From: Candidatus Omnitrophota bacterium | GTDB lineage: Bacteria; Omnitrophota; Omnitrophia; Omnitrophales; Abzuiibacteriaceae | Direction: 5' to 3' | DNA: 5,797 bases | Assembly (NCBI GenBank): GCA_016206995.1 | Contig: JACQQN010000100.1 | Span: 1-5,797 of the forward strand | In this document: positions 1-4,653 of the stretch, one piece after another | How the letters are laid out: every line of letters begins with the position of its first letter | How positions within the stretch are numbered: the stretch's first letter is position 1 | Notes under the pieces: generated by a model | Told to the model about the DNA's origin: nothing | Databases searched by the model: none | What the model saw: only the letters and a program-made list of their open reading frames with translations | Position numbers and translations under genes: made by a program

Positions 1-22
1 AGGCGCAGGGGCCTGCCCCTAC
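1..22. repeat. Partial palindromic intergenic repeat at the window edge
   Basis: This GC-rich stretch contains AGGGGC (7-12) and its complement GCCCCT (15-20), and it also reads AGGC (1-4) against GCCT (11-14). It ends in GCCCCTACG, a pattern I associate with dispersed palindromic intergenic repeats of the GGGCAGGC...GCCTGCCC type found in many environmental bacterial genomes. The copy seems cut by the window edge: the unpaired CCC at 16-18 would need partners just upstream. It lies only a few bases past the stop of the exbD-like gene, so it could shape the 3' end of that transcript, but no T-run follows on the minus strand. Confidence 0.4.
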
Positions 23-27
23 GAATG

Positions 28-468
28 TTATTTATGATTCTGATCGATCGCTGTTTGAAGCGAAACATTCGTTGCGCCGATATCTCTTACGATTTCTAAT
101 ACATCCACCAGTTTTTGCACCGAAGCCTCTCGGTCAGAGCGAAGCGGAATTGGCATTGACTTGATATCAGGTTGCGTGAGTTTCCCACGTAGTTCCATTC
201 CAGTTACTTTGGAGTCATCCCACAAAATATCTCCTGATTTGGTCAGCGAGATTTGGTGTACTGCCGGAATGTGTATCAACGCTTTTCCGGGGGCAGTCAT
301 TGGAAGGTTTACTTGAATGGCTGTTTCGCGGCTAGCTTGAAAAGTGGAGAAGAAATTGAAGGTGATAAAGAAGAAGAGGAAGAGGTTCATCACAATGTCT
401 GTCAGCGCCACAGTGTCGAGTGAAGGCGATTTTCTATGAGATTGCCTAAAGCGCATGAATGTTCCCAA
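28..468 (-). CDS. exbD: ExbD/TolR-family biopolymer transport protein
   Basis: This 146-residue protein has the ExbD/TolR plan: a short basic cytoplasmic N-terminus (RFRQSHRK), one transmembrane helix at about residues 20-40, and a periplasmic domain of about 100 residues. In the helix, TDIVMNLFLFFFIT places Asp24 where the family carries its essential proton-channel aspartate. The family works with ExbB/TolQ, using the proton motive force to drive TonB- or TolA-type energy transfer to the outer membrane. The gene lies directly downstream of an ExbB-like gene on the same strand, the classic operon order. The start chosen is TTG at 468, with AGGAG at 481-477 eight bases upstream. ATG at 456 (MRFRQ) is a real alternative, with a weak GGGA six bases upstream. 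ExbD cannot be told from TolR or AglS-type paralogues because no tonB or tolA is in view. Confidence 0.85.
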   Translation of the reverse strand: MGTFMRFRQSHRKSPSLDTVALTDIVMNLFLFFFITFNFFSTFQASRETAIQVNLPMTAPGKALIHIPAVHQISLTKSGDILWDDSKVTGMELRGKLTQPDIKSMPIPLRSDREASVQKLVDVLEIVRDIGATNVSLQTAIDQNHK

Positions 469-469
469 T

Positions 470-520
470 TTCCCCTCTCCTAGATCCTCTCCCCATAGTG
501 GGGAGACGGAAGCGTGAGGA
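470..520. repeat. Hairpin-forming repeat-like spacer between exbB and exbD homologues
   Basis: Nearly the whole spacer between the two genes is one C/G-biased element. It contains the perfect inverted repeat TCTCCCCA (488-495) / TGGGGAGA (499-506) around a TAG loop, preceded by another CCCCTCTCC run (472-480) and followed by GAAGCGTGAGGAG. This wording resembles dispersed CCCTCTCCCC...GGGGAGAGG intergenic repeats seen in many genomes; that likeness is from memory. On the minus strand the element supplies the AGGAG that best serves the TTG start of the exbD-like gene. The hairpin could also adjust how much exbD is made relative to exbB. Confidence 0.45.
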
Positions 521-521
521 G

Positions 522-1202
522 TTATTTGTTTTTGACTACTTCTGATGAAATTTCCGGATCCGTGTAAACACCGGTATCATATTGAAGATTTGCCTGCCTA
601 ATCCGTGACAAGAATTCAGTGGCTTGGGCTGAAAGCGTAAGTTCGATCCGTTCCACGCGTCCCGCCAGATAAACGTAAGCCAAGTGATAAGGGATTGCAA
701 GGATAAGCCCCGCAGCGGTGGTGATCATGGCTTCATACATACCTCCTGAAAGATGTGCAATGGTGACATTAGCGCCAAGAGTCTGCCATTTCGAGAAGCT
801 TGAGATCAAGCCAATGATGGTCCCAAGAAAACCGAGCAGTGGAAGTACGGTGATGAGAGATGCAAGCCACTTCAAACTGGTTTCTAATTGGTAGATCGTC
901 TCATCGCCTTTCCGCCGCATCGCTTCTTCAACGGCACGGAGGTCAATTGTATTTTTTGTGAATTCTAAGAATCCAGTCTCCAAAATTTGCGCCAGTGGAT
1001 GTTGTGATTTACGGCAGGTGAGAAGCGCCGATTCCCATTCCTGTTTTCGAATGTAGTTTGAAACGCTTGTGAGAAAACCAGCCGGCGGTTTTTTAAATTT
1101 GGAAAGTTGGCTAAATTTCTCAATGAGAATTGCAAGCGCGGCAATTGAAACAAGGCCAATTGGGATCATCACGATCCCACCGGAGATGATGTAATGAAAC
1201 AT
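522..1202 (-). CDS. exbB: MotA/TolQ/ExbB-family proton channel protein
   Basis: This 226-residue inner-membrane protein is the channel-forming partner of the downstream ExbD-like protein. Three transmembrane segments are visible: about 6-28, about 111-135 (LITVLPLLGFLGTIIGLISS) and about 157-180 (EAMITTAAGLILAIPYHLAY). The PLLGFLGTIIGLI and EAMITTAAGLILAIP stretches match the family signature. Thr128, Thr161 and Thr162 line the predicted channel, and Glu157 sits at the start of the third helix, where the family has a conserved Glu. A large cytoplasmic domain (about 30-110) separates helices 1 and 2, as usual. The ATG at 1202 has AGAGGA six bases upstream (1214-1209). The gene is first in the operon and divergent from murJ. 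TolQ or a gliding-type homologue cannot be excluded without the neighbouring tonB/tolA. Confidence 0.88.
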   Translation of the reverse strand: MFHYIISGGIVMIPIGLVSIAALAILIEKFSQLSKFKKPPAGFLTSVSNYIRKQEWESALLTCRKSQHPLAQILETGFLEFTKNTIDLRAVEEAMRRKGDETIYQLETSLKWLASLITVLPLLGFLGTIIGLISSFSKWQTLGANVTIAHLSGGMYEAMITTAAGLILAIPYHLAYVYLAGRVERIELTLSAQATEFLSRIRQANLQYDTGVYTDPEISSEVVKNK

Positions 1203-1208
1203 GTAATT

Positions 1209-1214
1209 TCCTCT
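1209..1214 (-). promoter_or_regulatory. Shine-Dalgarno site of the exbB-like gene
   Basis: The minus strand reads AGAGGA, six bases before the ATG at 1202. Together with the signature N-terminus it fixes this start. Confidence 0.65.
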
Positions 1215-1238
1215 TAAGTGTCTAGAAAAACTGGCGAT

Positions 1239-1266
1239 ATTTTACAACCAGATACTATAAACGCAA
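1239..1266 (-). promoter_or_regulatory. Candidate sigma70-type promoter for the exbB-exbD operon
   Basis: On the minus strand, TTGCGT (1266-1261) and TAAAAT (1244-1239) are separated by 16 bases, giving a transcript start near 1232 and a leader of about 30 bases before the ATG at 1202. The 97-base divergent region (1203-1299) must also drive murJ. On the plus strand there is only a TACTAT box (1253-1258) with no good -35 partner. The two promoters would overlap, so the operon and murJ may be coordinated. Confidence 0.4.
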
Positions 1267-1299
1267 CACATTCATCGCAAATCGTTTGAAAGCGAATTC

Positions 1300-2889
1300 G
1301 TGACTCATAAAGGCATCTTAAAATCCGCCGGTACCATCGGCGGATTGACAACCATCAGCCGCATTTGTGGTTATTTCCGCGATGCTTCACTTGCAATCGT
1401 GTTGGGCGCAGGCGGCAGCATGGATGCGTTTACCATTGCATTTCGCCTCGCCAATTTGTTTCGGCGGTTGTTGGGTGAAGGGGCCATGATGGCTGCCTTT
1501 GTTCCGGTATTTGCCGAGTATCGTGCGAATCATTCGTCTGAAGAATTGTGGAAATTTGTTTCGAAGTTTTTTTACACGCTTGCTTTGGTTTTGGTCGGCG
1601 TTGTGACGCTTCAAATGGTTTTCTCCCCAACGATTGTCAGTATTATGTCTCCCGGTTTTATGAAAGTCGCCGGAAAGTGGGAGCTTACCGTATTTCTCAA
1701 TCGCCTAATGGCGCCCTACCTTTTTTTTGTTGGTCTCGCGGCAGTTTTAATGGCGGTGCTAAATTCAATGAAAAGCTACGCGGTGTCTGCGGCGAATCCT
1801 ATTTTCTTTAATTTAATGGTTATTTTTTCTGCTTTTACCCTTGCAAAAGCTTTTGATGATCCTGCGGTTGGTATTGCGATTGGCGTTTTATTTGGCGGCG
1901 TGCTTCAAATGCTGGTTCAAGTGCCTGCTGCTTGGCAAAAGGGAATGCGGTTTGTTCCATCGATTTCCTTCCGTCATCCTGCGATCCAACGAATTTCAAC
2001 GTTGATGATACCAGGCATGGTCGGGATTGGAATTTATCAAATCAATCTATTGGTCGACTCGATTATGGGTTCACTTCTTCCAGAAGGAAGTGTCTCGGCA
2101 ATTTATTATTCAAATCGTGTGGTGGAACTTGTTCAGGGGATTTTTATTGTTTCTTTTGCCACGGTCATTTTGACTGAAATGTCCCGGCATGCGGCGCAAA
2201 AAAATGAAAGAGAAATGAAAGAAACTCTTTCCTTTTCACTTCGGATGGTTTCTTTTGTGACGATTCCGGCTTCACTCGGGCTCGCCATTTTGGCTCAGCC
2301 CATCACTCAAGTCTTATTTCAACACGGAAATTTTAATGCAACGGATACAGAACGAACTGCCTTTGCGCTAGTTTTTTATGCCATTGGGATTTTCTTTGTT
2401 GCAGGTGCGCGAATTGTGGTACAAGCGTTTTATGCGATTCAAGACACGAAGACGCCGGTCCGATGTGCTTTTGTGTCACTCGTCGTTAATTTAATTGGAA
2501 ATTGGCTTCTGATGCACCCTTTAAAACAGGGAGGAATTGCGCTGGCCACGTCTTTGGCGGCGGCTGTCAATTTTTTTCAATTGCTCTCGATTTACCAAAA
2601 ACGGTTTGGCTTGATTGATTGGGAAATGTATAAAGACAGTTTTGTAAGAATTTTAACTCAATCCATCGCGATGGCATTTAGCTGTACGATTTTTCTAAAG
2701 TTATTTCATTTTGAAAAACAAGAACATTTGTTGGGGCAAGCGCTTGCACTTTTTGGAACGATTGGCATTAGCCTTTTAGTTTATCTTGCGTTTGCGATGA
2801 TTTTGAAGTCAAAGGAACTTGCCGCTTTCAGTAAAGTTCAACCTCCCGCGCCGAGTGATGCGGACATTCAAGAAGCCGCTGCGGAATAG
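1300..2889 (+). CDS. murJ: Lipid II flippase MurJ (MviN)
   Basis: MurJ flips the peptidoglycan precursor lipid II from the cytoplasmic to the periplasmic face of the inner membrane. This 529-residue protein is close to the usual length (about 510-530) and mostly hydrophobic, as expected for the 14-helix MOP-superfamily fold. The N-terminal signature is clear: SRICGYFRDA (20-29), GSMDAFTIAFRLANLFRR (39-56), GEGAMMAAFVPVFAEY (59-74). Arg21, Arg27, Asp42, Arg55 and Arg273 (in YYSNRVVEL) align with the charged central-cavity residues of E. coli MurJ (Arg18, Arg24, Asp39, Arg52, Arg270). LFQHGNF (339-345) and QDTKTPVR (381-388) are further family landmarks. The usual Pro in the LPNLLRR motif is Ala51 here. 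The first usable start after an in-frame stop at 1258 is GTG at 1300; it has no strong Shine-Dalgarno site. The C-terminal tail (PPAPSDADIQEAAAE) is soluble and probably not conserved. Confidence 0.95.
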   Translation: MTHKGILKSAGTIGGLTTISRICGYFRDASLAIVLGAGGSMDAFTIAFRLANLFRRLLGEGAMMAAFVPVFAEYRANHSSEELWKFVSKFFYTLALVLVGVVTLQMVFSPTIVSIMSPGFMKVAGKWELTVFLNRLMAPYLFFVGLAAVLMAVLNSMKSYAVSAANPIFFNLMVIFSAFTLAKAFDDPAVGIAIGVLFGGVLQMLVQVPAAWQKGMRFVPSISFRHPAIQRISTLMIPGMVGIGIYQINLLVDSIMGSLLPEGSVSAIYYSNRVVELVQGIFIVSFATVILTEMSRHAAQKNEREMKETLSFSLRMVSFVTIPASLGLAILAQPITQVLFQHGNFNATDTERTAFALVFYAIGIFFVAGARIVVQAFYAIQDTKTPVRCAFVSLVVNLIGNWLLMHPLKQGGIALATSLAAAVNFFQLLSIYQKRFGLIDWEMYKDSFVRILTQSIAMAFSCTIFLKLFHFEKQEHLLGQALALFGTIGISLLVYLAFAMILKSKELAAFSKVQPPAPSDADIQEAAAE

Positions 2890-2916
2890 CAGGGCGATCC
2901 TCACTTTCTTATTTCT

Positions 2917-2944
2917 TTGATTTTTCTCGATAAGGTTTTATAAT
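2917..2944 (+). promoter_or_regulatory. Sigma70-type promoter of the tRNA-His gene
   Basis: TTGATT (2917-2922) and a perfect TATAAT (2939-2944) are separated by 16 bases, predicting a start near 2951 and a 5' leader of about 20 bases for RNase P to remove before the tRNA at 2971. This is the best-matching promoter in the window and lies in the murJ-tRNA gap. No hairpin plus T-run terminator for murJ is visible in that gap. Confidence 0.65.
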
Positions 2945-2970
2945 TCGTTTCTACTGTTGTCATTTTTTGT

Positions 2971-3046
2971 GGTGGGCGTAGCTCAATCTGGTTAGAGCAC
3001 AAGATTGTGGATCTTGGGGTTGCGGGTTCAATTCCCGTCGCTCACC
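2971..3046 (+). tRNA. tRNA-His (anticodon GTG)
   Basis: A complete cloverleaf can be drawn. The acceptor stem GTGGGCG (2972-2978) pairs with CGCTCAC (3039-3045), with one G-T wobble. The D stem is GCTC/GAGC (2981-2984/2995-2998). The anticodon stem CAAGA/TCTTG (3000-3004/3012-3016) holds loop TTGTGGA with anticodon GTG at 3007-3009. The T stem GCGGG/CCCGT surrounds loop TTCAATT. The histidine identity pair is present: an extra G-1 at 2971 opposite discriminator C at 3046. The gene continues CAT, so a 3' CCA is not encoded and must be added by the CCA-adding enzyme. Confidence 0.95.
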
Positions 3047-3050
3047 CATC

Positions 3051-3245
3051 TTTTGACGGCTCGAATGGGGCTGTGGCTTCGGCGCTTGCCCCATGAGAAA
3101 GTGATTTACGCGGGTCTTTCAATCAGAAGGCGAGAATGGCACCAAGCCATTAGACTTGGTGCGCAAAGGTTCTTGACGAGGCAAAAGAAGCTCATCTCTG
3201 TTGCTCGCCCCTGGACTTCACCAGCGAGCGGCTAGTGCCTCACGA
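3051..3245 (+). other. Structured non-coding stretch after tRNA-His; possible small RNA
   Basis: No convincing protein gene covers these bases, yet inverted repeats are dense. Helix 1 is ATGGGGC (3065-3071) / GCCCCAT (3088-3094), with a C-TTCG-G tetraloop-like element (3077-3082) inside its loop. Helix 2 is GCACCAAG (3139-3146) / CTTGGTGC (3155-3162) with an 8-base loop. Helix 3 is GAGGCA (3178-3183) / TGCCTC (3236-3241). It encloses a hairpin made of GCTCG (3203-3207) and CGAGC (3225-3229), then CTGG/CCAG (3211-3214/3221-3224). No T-run terminator follows any of them. It could be a small RNA, a processed 3' extension of the tRNA transcript, or chance. It does not match SRP RNA, tmRNA or 6S RNA signatures that I can recognise. 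Confidence 0.25.
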
Positions 3246-3257
3246 CTGACTTTGGTG

Positions 3258-3263
3258 TATAAT
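3258..3263 (+). promoter_or_regulatory. TATAAT -10 box immediately before the DUF5674-type gene
   Basis: A perfect TATAAT ends eight bases before the ATG at 3272, so transcription would begin at about 3270-3272. No Shine-Dalgarno site precedes that ATG. Together this suggests a leaderless mRNA. The -35 region (about 3235-3241, GTGCCTC) is poor. Confidence 0.5.
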
Positions 3264-3271
3264 CCTGCCGT

Positions 3272-3616
3272 ATGAAGATTATTTCTGAAACCATCACGTT
3301 AAGTGAACTTGAGCAAATGGCCGCCAATCTCTTTGGAAACATGGTGAAAGCGGTGGTCGATATTGACCGAGAAATTCTGGCGGTTGATGCTGAACTTCAC
3401 GCGGATTTAGAAGCGCTTCTTTTAGAGAATGGCTCCACACAGAAAAATCTTTGGGGGATTAACTTGTACCCCGAGTTGTATCGTGGCGACGAATTTATCG
3501 AATTTGATTCCATGATTAATATCCGCCCATCTCAAGGGAACCGGAGCCTGGGCGTTGAGGGTGAAAAAACGCGCAACCAGATCGCCCATATTGTTTTAAA
3601 GAAAATAATCCAATGA
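3272..3616 (+). CDS. DUF5674-type protein of unknown function
   Basis: This 114-residue soluble protein has no signal peptide or membrane segment. I recognise it as resembling the DUF5674 family, known from environmental and candidate-phylum genomes and without an assigned function. The likely conserved blocks are MVKAVVDIDREI (24-35), ELHADLEALLLENGS (41-55), LWGINLYP (60-67) and EFDSMINIRPSQGNRS (77-92). The last holds Asp79, Asn83, Arg85, Gln88, Asn90 and Arg91, polar residues that could form a binding or active site. His43 and Asp45 in the second block are also candidates. The ATG at 3272 is preceded by TATAAT but no Shine-Dalgarno site. The stop overlaps the next start as ATGA, so the two genes are probably translationally coupled and may act together. 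Family assignment is from memory of the motif pattern. Confidence 0.75.
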   Translation: MKIISETITLSELEQMAANLFGNMVKAVVDIDREILAVDAELHADLEALLLENGSTQKNLWGINLYPELYRGDEFIEFDSMINIRPSQGNRSLGVEGEKTRNQIAHIVLKKIIQ

Positions 3617-3945
3617 CCATTCAACATCAAGAACTCGCTGACGGACGCTGGCAAAAGCTCTCATTTCTTGAGCAAATGGCGAACATTGCAAGCGAAATCG
3701 AACGTACTTTGATTTGGCGCGCAAAAAATAACGCCGATTACAGCCAGCGTGCGTTTGAGCGCGCGCTTGAGCTTCTTGATTTAACTCTGGAAGATCCGAA
3801 GAACACCCGCCGTTTAAAAGAACTTACGCGTGTCCGCGAGGCCGCCACTGATTTCTTTTTTGGAGAAAACAAGTTTCAATCGTCAGATGTTTTATGGCGC
3901 AAATACTTTTCAGCTTTCACTTATGCCGCCCGCCGGAATTTTTAA
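3613..3945 (+). CDS. Conserved-looking hypothetical protein coupled to the DUF5674-type gene
   Basis: This 110-residue soluble protein is probably all-helical and has no recognised function. Visible blocks are QELADGRWQKLSFLEQMANIASEIER (6-31), AFERALELLDLTLEDPKNTRRLKELTRVRE (47-76), FFFGEN (81-86) and KYFSAFTYAAR (97-107). The pattern resembles small hypothetical proteins I recall from candidate-phylum genomes, often written as ELADGRW...SEVERA...FERALELLDLT...LKELTRLRE. The middle block looks TPR- or HEPN-like in its helix spacing, but no HEPN RxxxxH motif is seen. Its ATG lies inside the stop of the preceding gene (ATGA, 3613-3616) and has no Shine-Dalgarno site, so it likely depends on translational coupling. 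A paired function is inferred from that overlap. Confidence 0.75.
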   Translation: MTIQHQELADGRWQKLSFLEQMANIASEIERTLIWRAKNNADYSQRAFERALELLDLTLEDPKNTRRLKELTRVREAATDFFFGENKFQSSDVLWRKYFSAFTYAARRNF

Positions 3946-3983
3946 ATGGAACAAATGAATCGATAGGTTTTTTTAAATCAAAA

Positions 3984-3988
3984 AGGAG
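3984..3988 (+). promoter_or_regulatory. Strong Shine-Dalgarno site of the DUF2892-type gene
   Basis: AGGAG ends five bases before the ATG at 3994 and selects that start over the in-frame ATG at 4003. It is the strongest ribosome-binding site on the plus strand here. The 48-base gap (3946-3993) shows no clear promoter or terminator. Confidence 0.7.
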
Positions 3989-3993
3989 ATTTC

Positions 3994-4224
3994 ATGAGTC
4001 AAATGAGTTGTACAGGGAAAATAGTGAGATTGGTTATTGGTATTGCAATTATTGGGCTTGGCATATTTTATCAAAATTGGTGGGGTGCTTTGGGTGTGGT
4101 GCCAATTTTGGGTGCATTGACTGGCAAGTGTCCGCTTTGTTCCATTTTTAGTAAATCAAAATGTGGCACACCCAAACCGGGCGACGAGAAGTCACACGAT
4201 CAGAAAACCTGCTGCGGGCATTGA
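3994..4224 (+). CDS. DUF2892/YgaP-type small membrane protein with Cys-rich tail
   Basis: This 76-residue protein has two closely spaced hydrophobic segments, about 11-27 (VRLVIGIAIIGLGIFYQ) and about 29-44 (WWGALGVVPILGALTG), followed by KCPLCSIFSKSKC (45-57). This is the layout of DUF2892, the YgaP-like transmembrane domain, whose usual ending is CPLY...C. Family members occur alone or fused to rhodanese domains and are often linked to sulfur or thiol chemistry; no rhodanese is present here. Two things stand out. The usual Tyr is Cys49, giving a CPLC motif, and the protein ends in a polar tail with CCGH (73-76). With Cys6 there are six cysteines, which could bind a metal or act in redox chemistry; that role is inference. 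It sits 48 bases after the upstream gene and 13 bases before the next. Confidence 0.75.
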   Translation: MSQMSCTGKIVRLVIGIAIIGLGIFYQNWWGALGVVPILGALTGKCPLCSIFSKSKCGTPKPGDEKSHDQKTCCGH

Positions 4225-4237
4225 TTTCTTTATTCAA

Positions 4238-4612
4238 ATGCAATTTCCCGTATCACCAGAGAAAAATGAAGCACTTAGACGCGCCATGGAGCGGCTTGGC
4301 ATAACGGAGTCCGATTTTGAAGAAACATTTGTCCGTTCTGGCGGTGCGGGTGGGCAAAACGTAAACAAAGTTGCAACGTGCGTTCTTTTGAAACACAAGC
4401 CAACGGGCTTCATGGTGAAATGCCAAAAAGACCGCTCGCAAGCGATGAACCGTTTTTTCGCAAGAAGAATCCTTCTTGAAACGATTGAAGCGAAGCAACT
4501 CGGCAGGGAAAGCGCTCAAGCCCATCAGATTGCAAAAATCAGAAAACAGAAACAGAAGCGCCGAAAACGTTCTTCGCTAAAATATGCTTCACATTCTTCT
4601 GCGGAAGGGTAG
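4238..4612 (+). CDS. Peptide chain release factor-like protein (GGQ domain, ArfB-like)
   Basis: This 124-residue protein is a stand-alone release-factor catalytic domain. VRSGGAGGQNVNKVAT (32-47) carries the GGQ tripeptide at 38-40, which in this family enters the peptidyl-transferase centre and hydrolyses peptidyl-tRNA. There is no codon-recognition domain (no PxT/SPF region), so it should not read stop codons. LKHKPTGFMVKCQKDRSQAMNRFFARRILL (51-80) follows the family pattern. The lysine/arginine-rich end (IRKQKQKRRKRSSLK, 101-115) recalls the ArfB tail that enters the empty mRNA channel of stalled ribosomes, so a ribosome-rescue role is likely. The ATG at 4238 matches the usual FPVSPEK-type start. 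A longer frame from GTG 4163 would overlap the previous gene by about 60 bases and adds unlikely sequence. No Shine-Dalgarno site is seen, so coupling to the gene 13 bases upstream is plausible. PrfH is less likely at this length. Confidence 0.85.
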   Translation: MQFPVSPEKNEALRRAMERLGITESDFEETFVRSGGAGGQNVNKVATCVLLKHKPTGFMVKCQKDRSQAMNRFFARRILLETIEAKQLGRESAQAHQIAKIRKQKQKRRKRSSLKYASHSSAEG

Positions 4613-4615
4613 AAT
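4610..4615 (+). promoter_or_regulatory. Candidate -10 box (TAGAAT) before the HExxH-TPR gene
   Basis: TAGAAT overlaps the stop codon of the release-factor-like gene and ends eight bases before an ATG at 4624, the same spacing as TATAAT before the gene at 3272. If active, it would give a near-leaderless transcript starting at 4624, or a leader of about 30 bases for the start at 4654. No convincing -35 box was found. Confidence 0.3.
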
Positions 4616-4653
4616 AACATAACATGAACTGCTCTCAATTAAAGGCATCCGCT

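Noticed and set aside
965..1159. 64-residue minus-strand frame inside the exbB-like gene
   Set aside because: Shadow of a clearly conserved gene; no motif of its own.
1387..1630. Two minus-strand frames opposite the murJ N-terminus
   Set aside because: They lie opposite the most conserved part of murJ and have no recognisable features.
1548..2177. Two plus-strand alternative frames inside murJ
   Set aside because: Out of frame with a full-length, motif-complete murJ; no frameshift is needed to explain murJ.
3065..3094. Hairpin considered as a rho-independent terminator for tRNA-His
   Set aside because: The stem is followed by GAGAAAG, not a T-run, and its loop is 16 bases.
3005..3235. 76-residue plus-strand open frame starting inside the tRNA anticodon loop
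   Set aside because: It begins within tRNA-His, has no ribosome-binding site and an arginine-rich, low-complexity look, and covers the inverted repeats; best read as chance.
3894..4151. 85-residue plus-strand frame spanning the end of the 110-residue gene and the DUF2892-type gene
   Set aside because: It overlaps two better-supported genes, and the strong Shine-Dalgarno site serves ATG 3994 in a different frame.
4163..4237. GTG-started N-terminal extension of the release-factor-like gene
   Set aside because: It overlaps the upstream gene by about 60 bases and precedes a normal family-type start at 4238.
4253..4525. 90-residue minus-strand frame opposite the release-factor-like gene
   Set aside because: Antisense shadow of a GGQ-motif gene.
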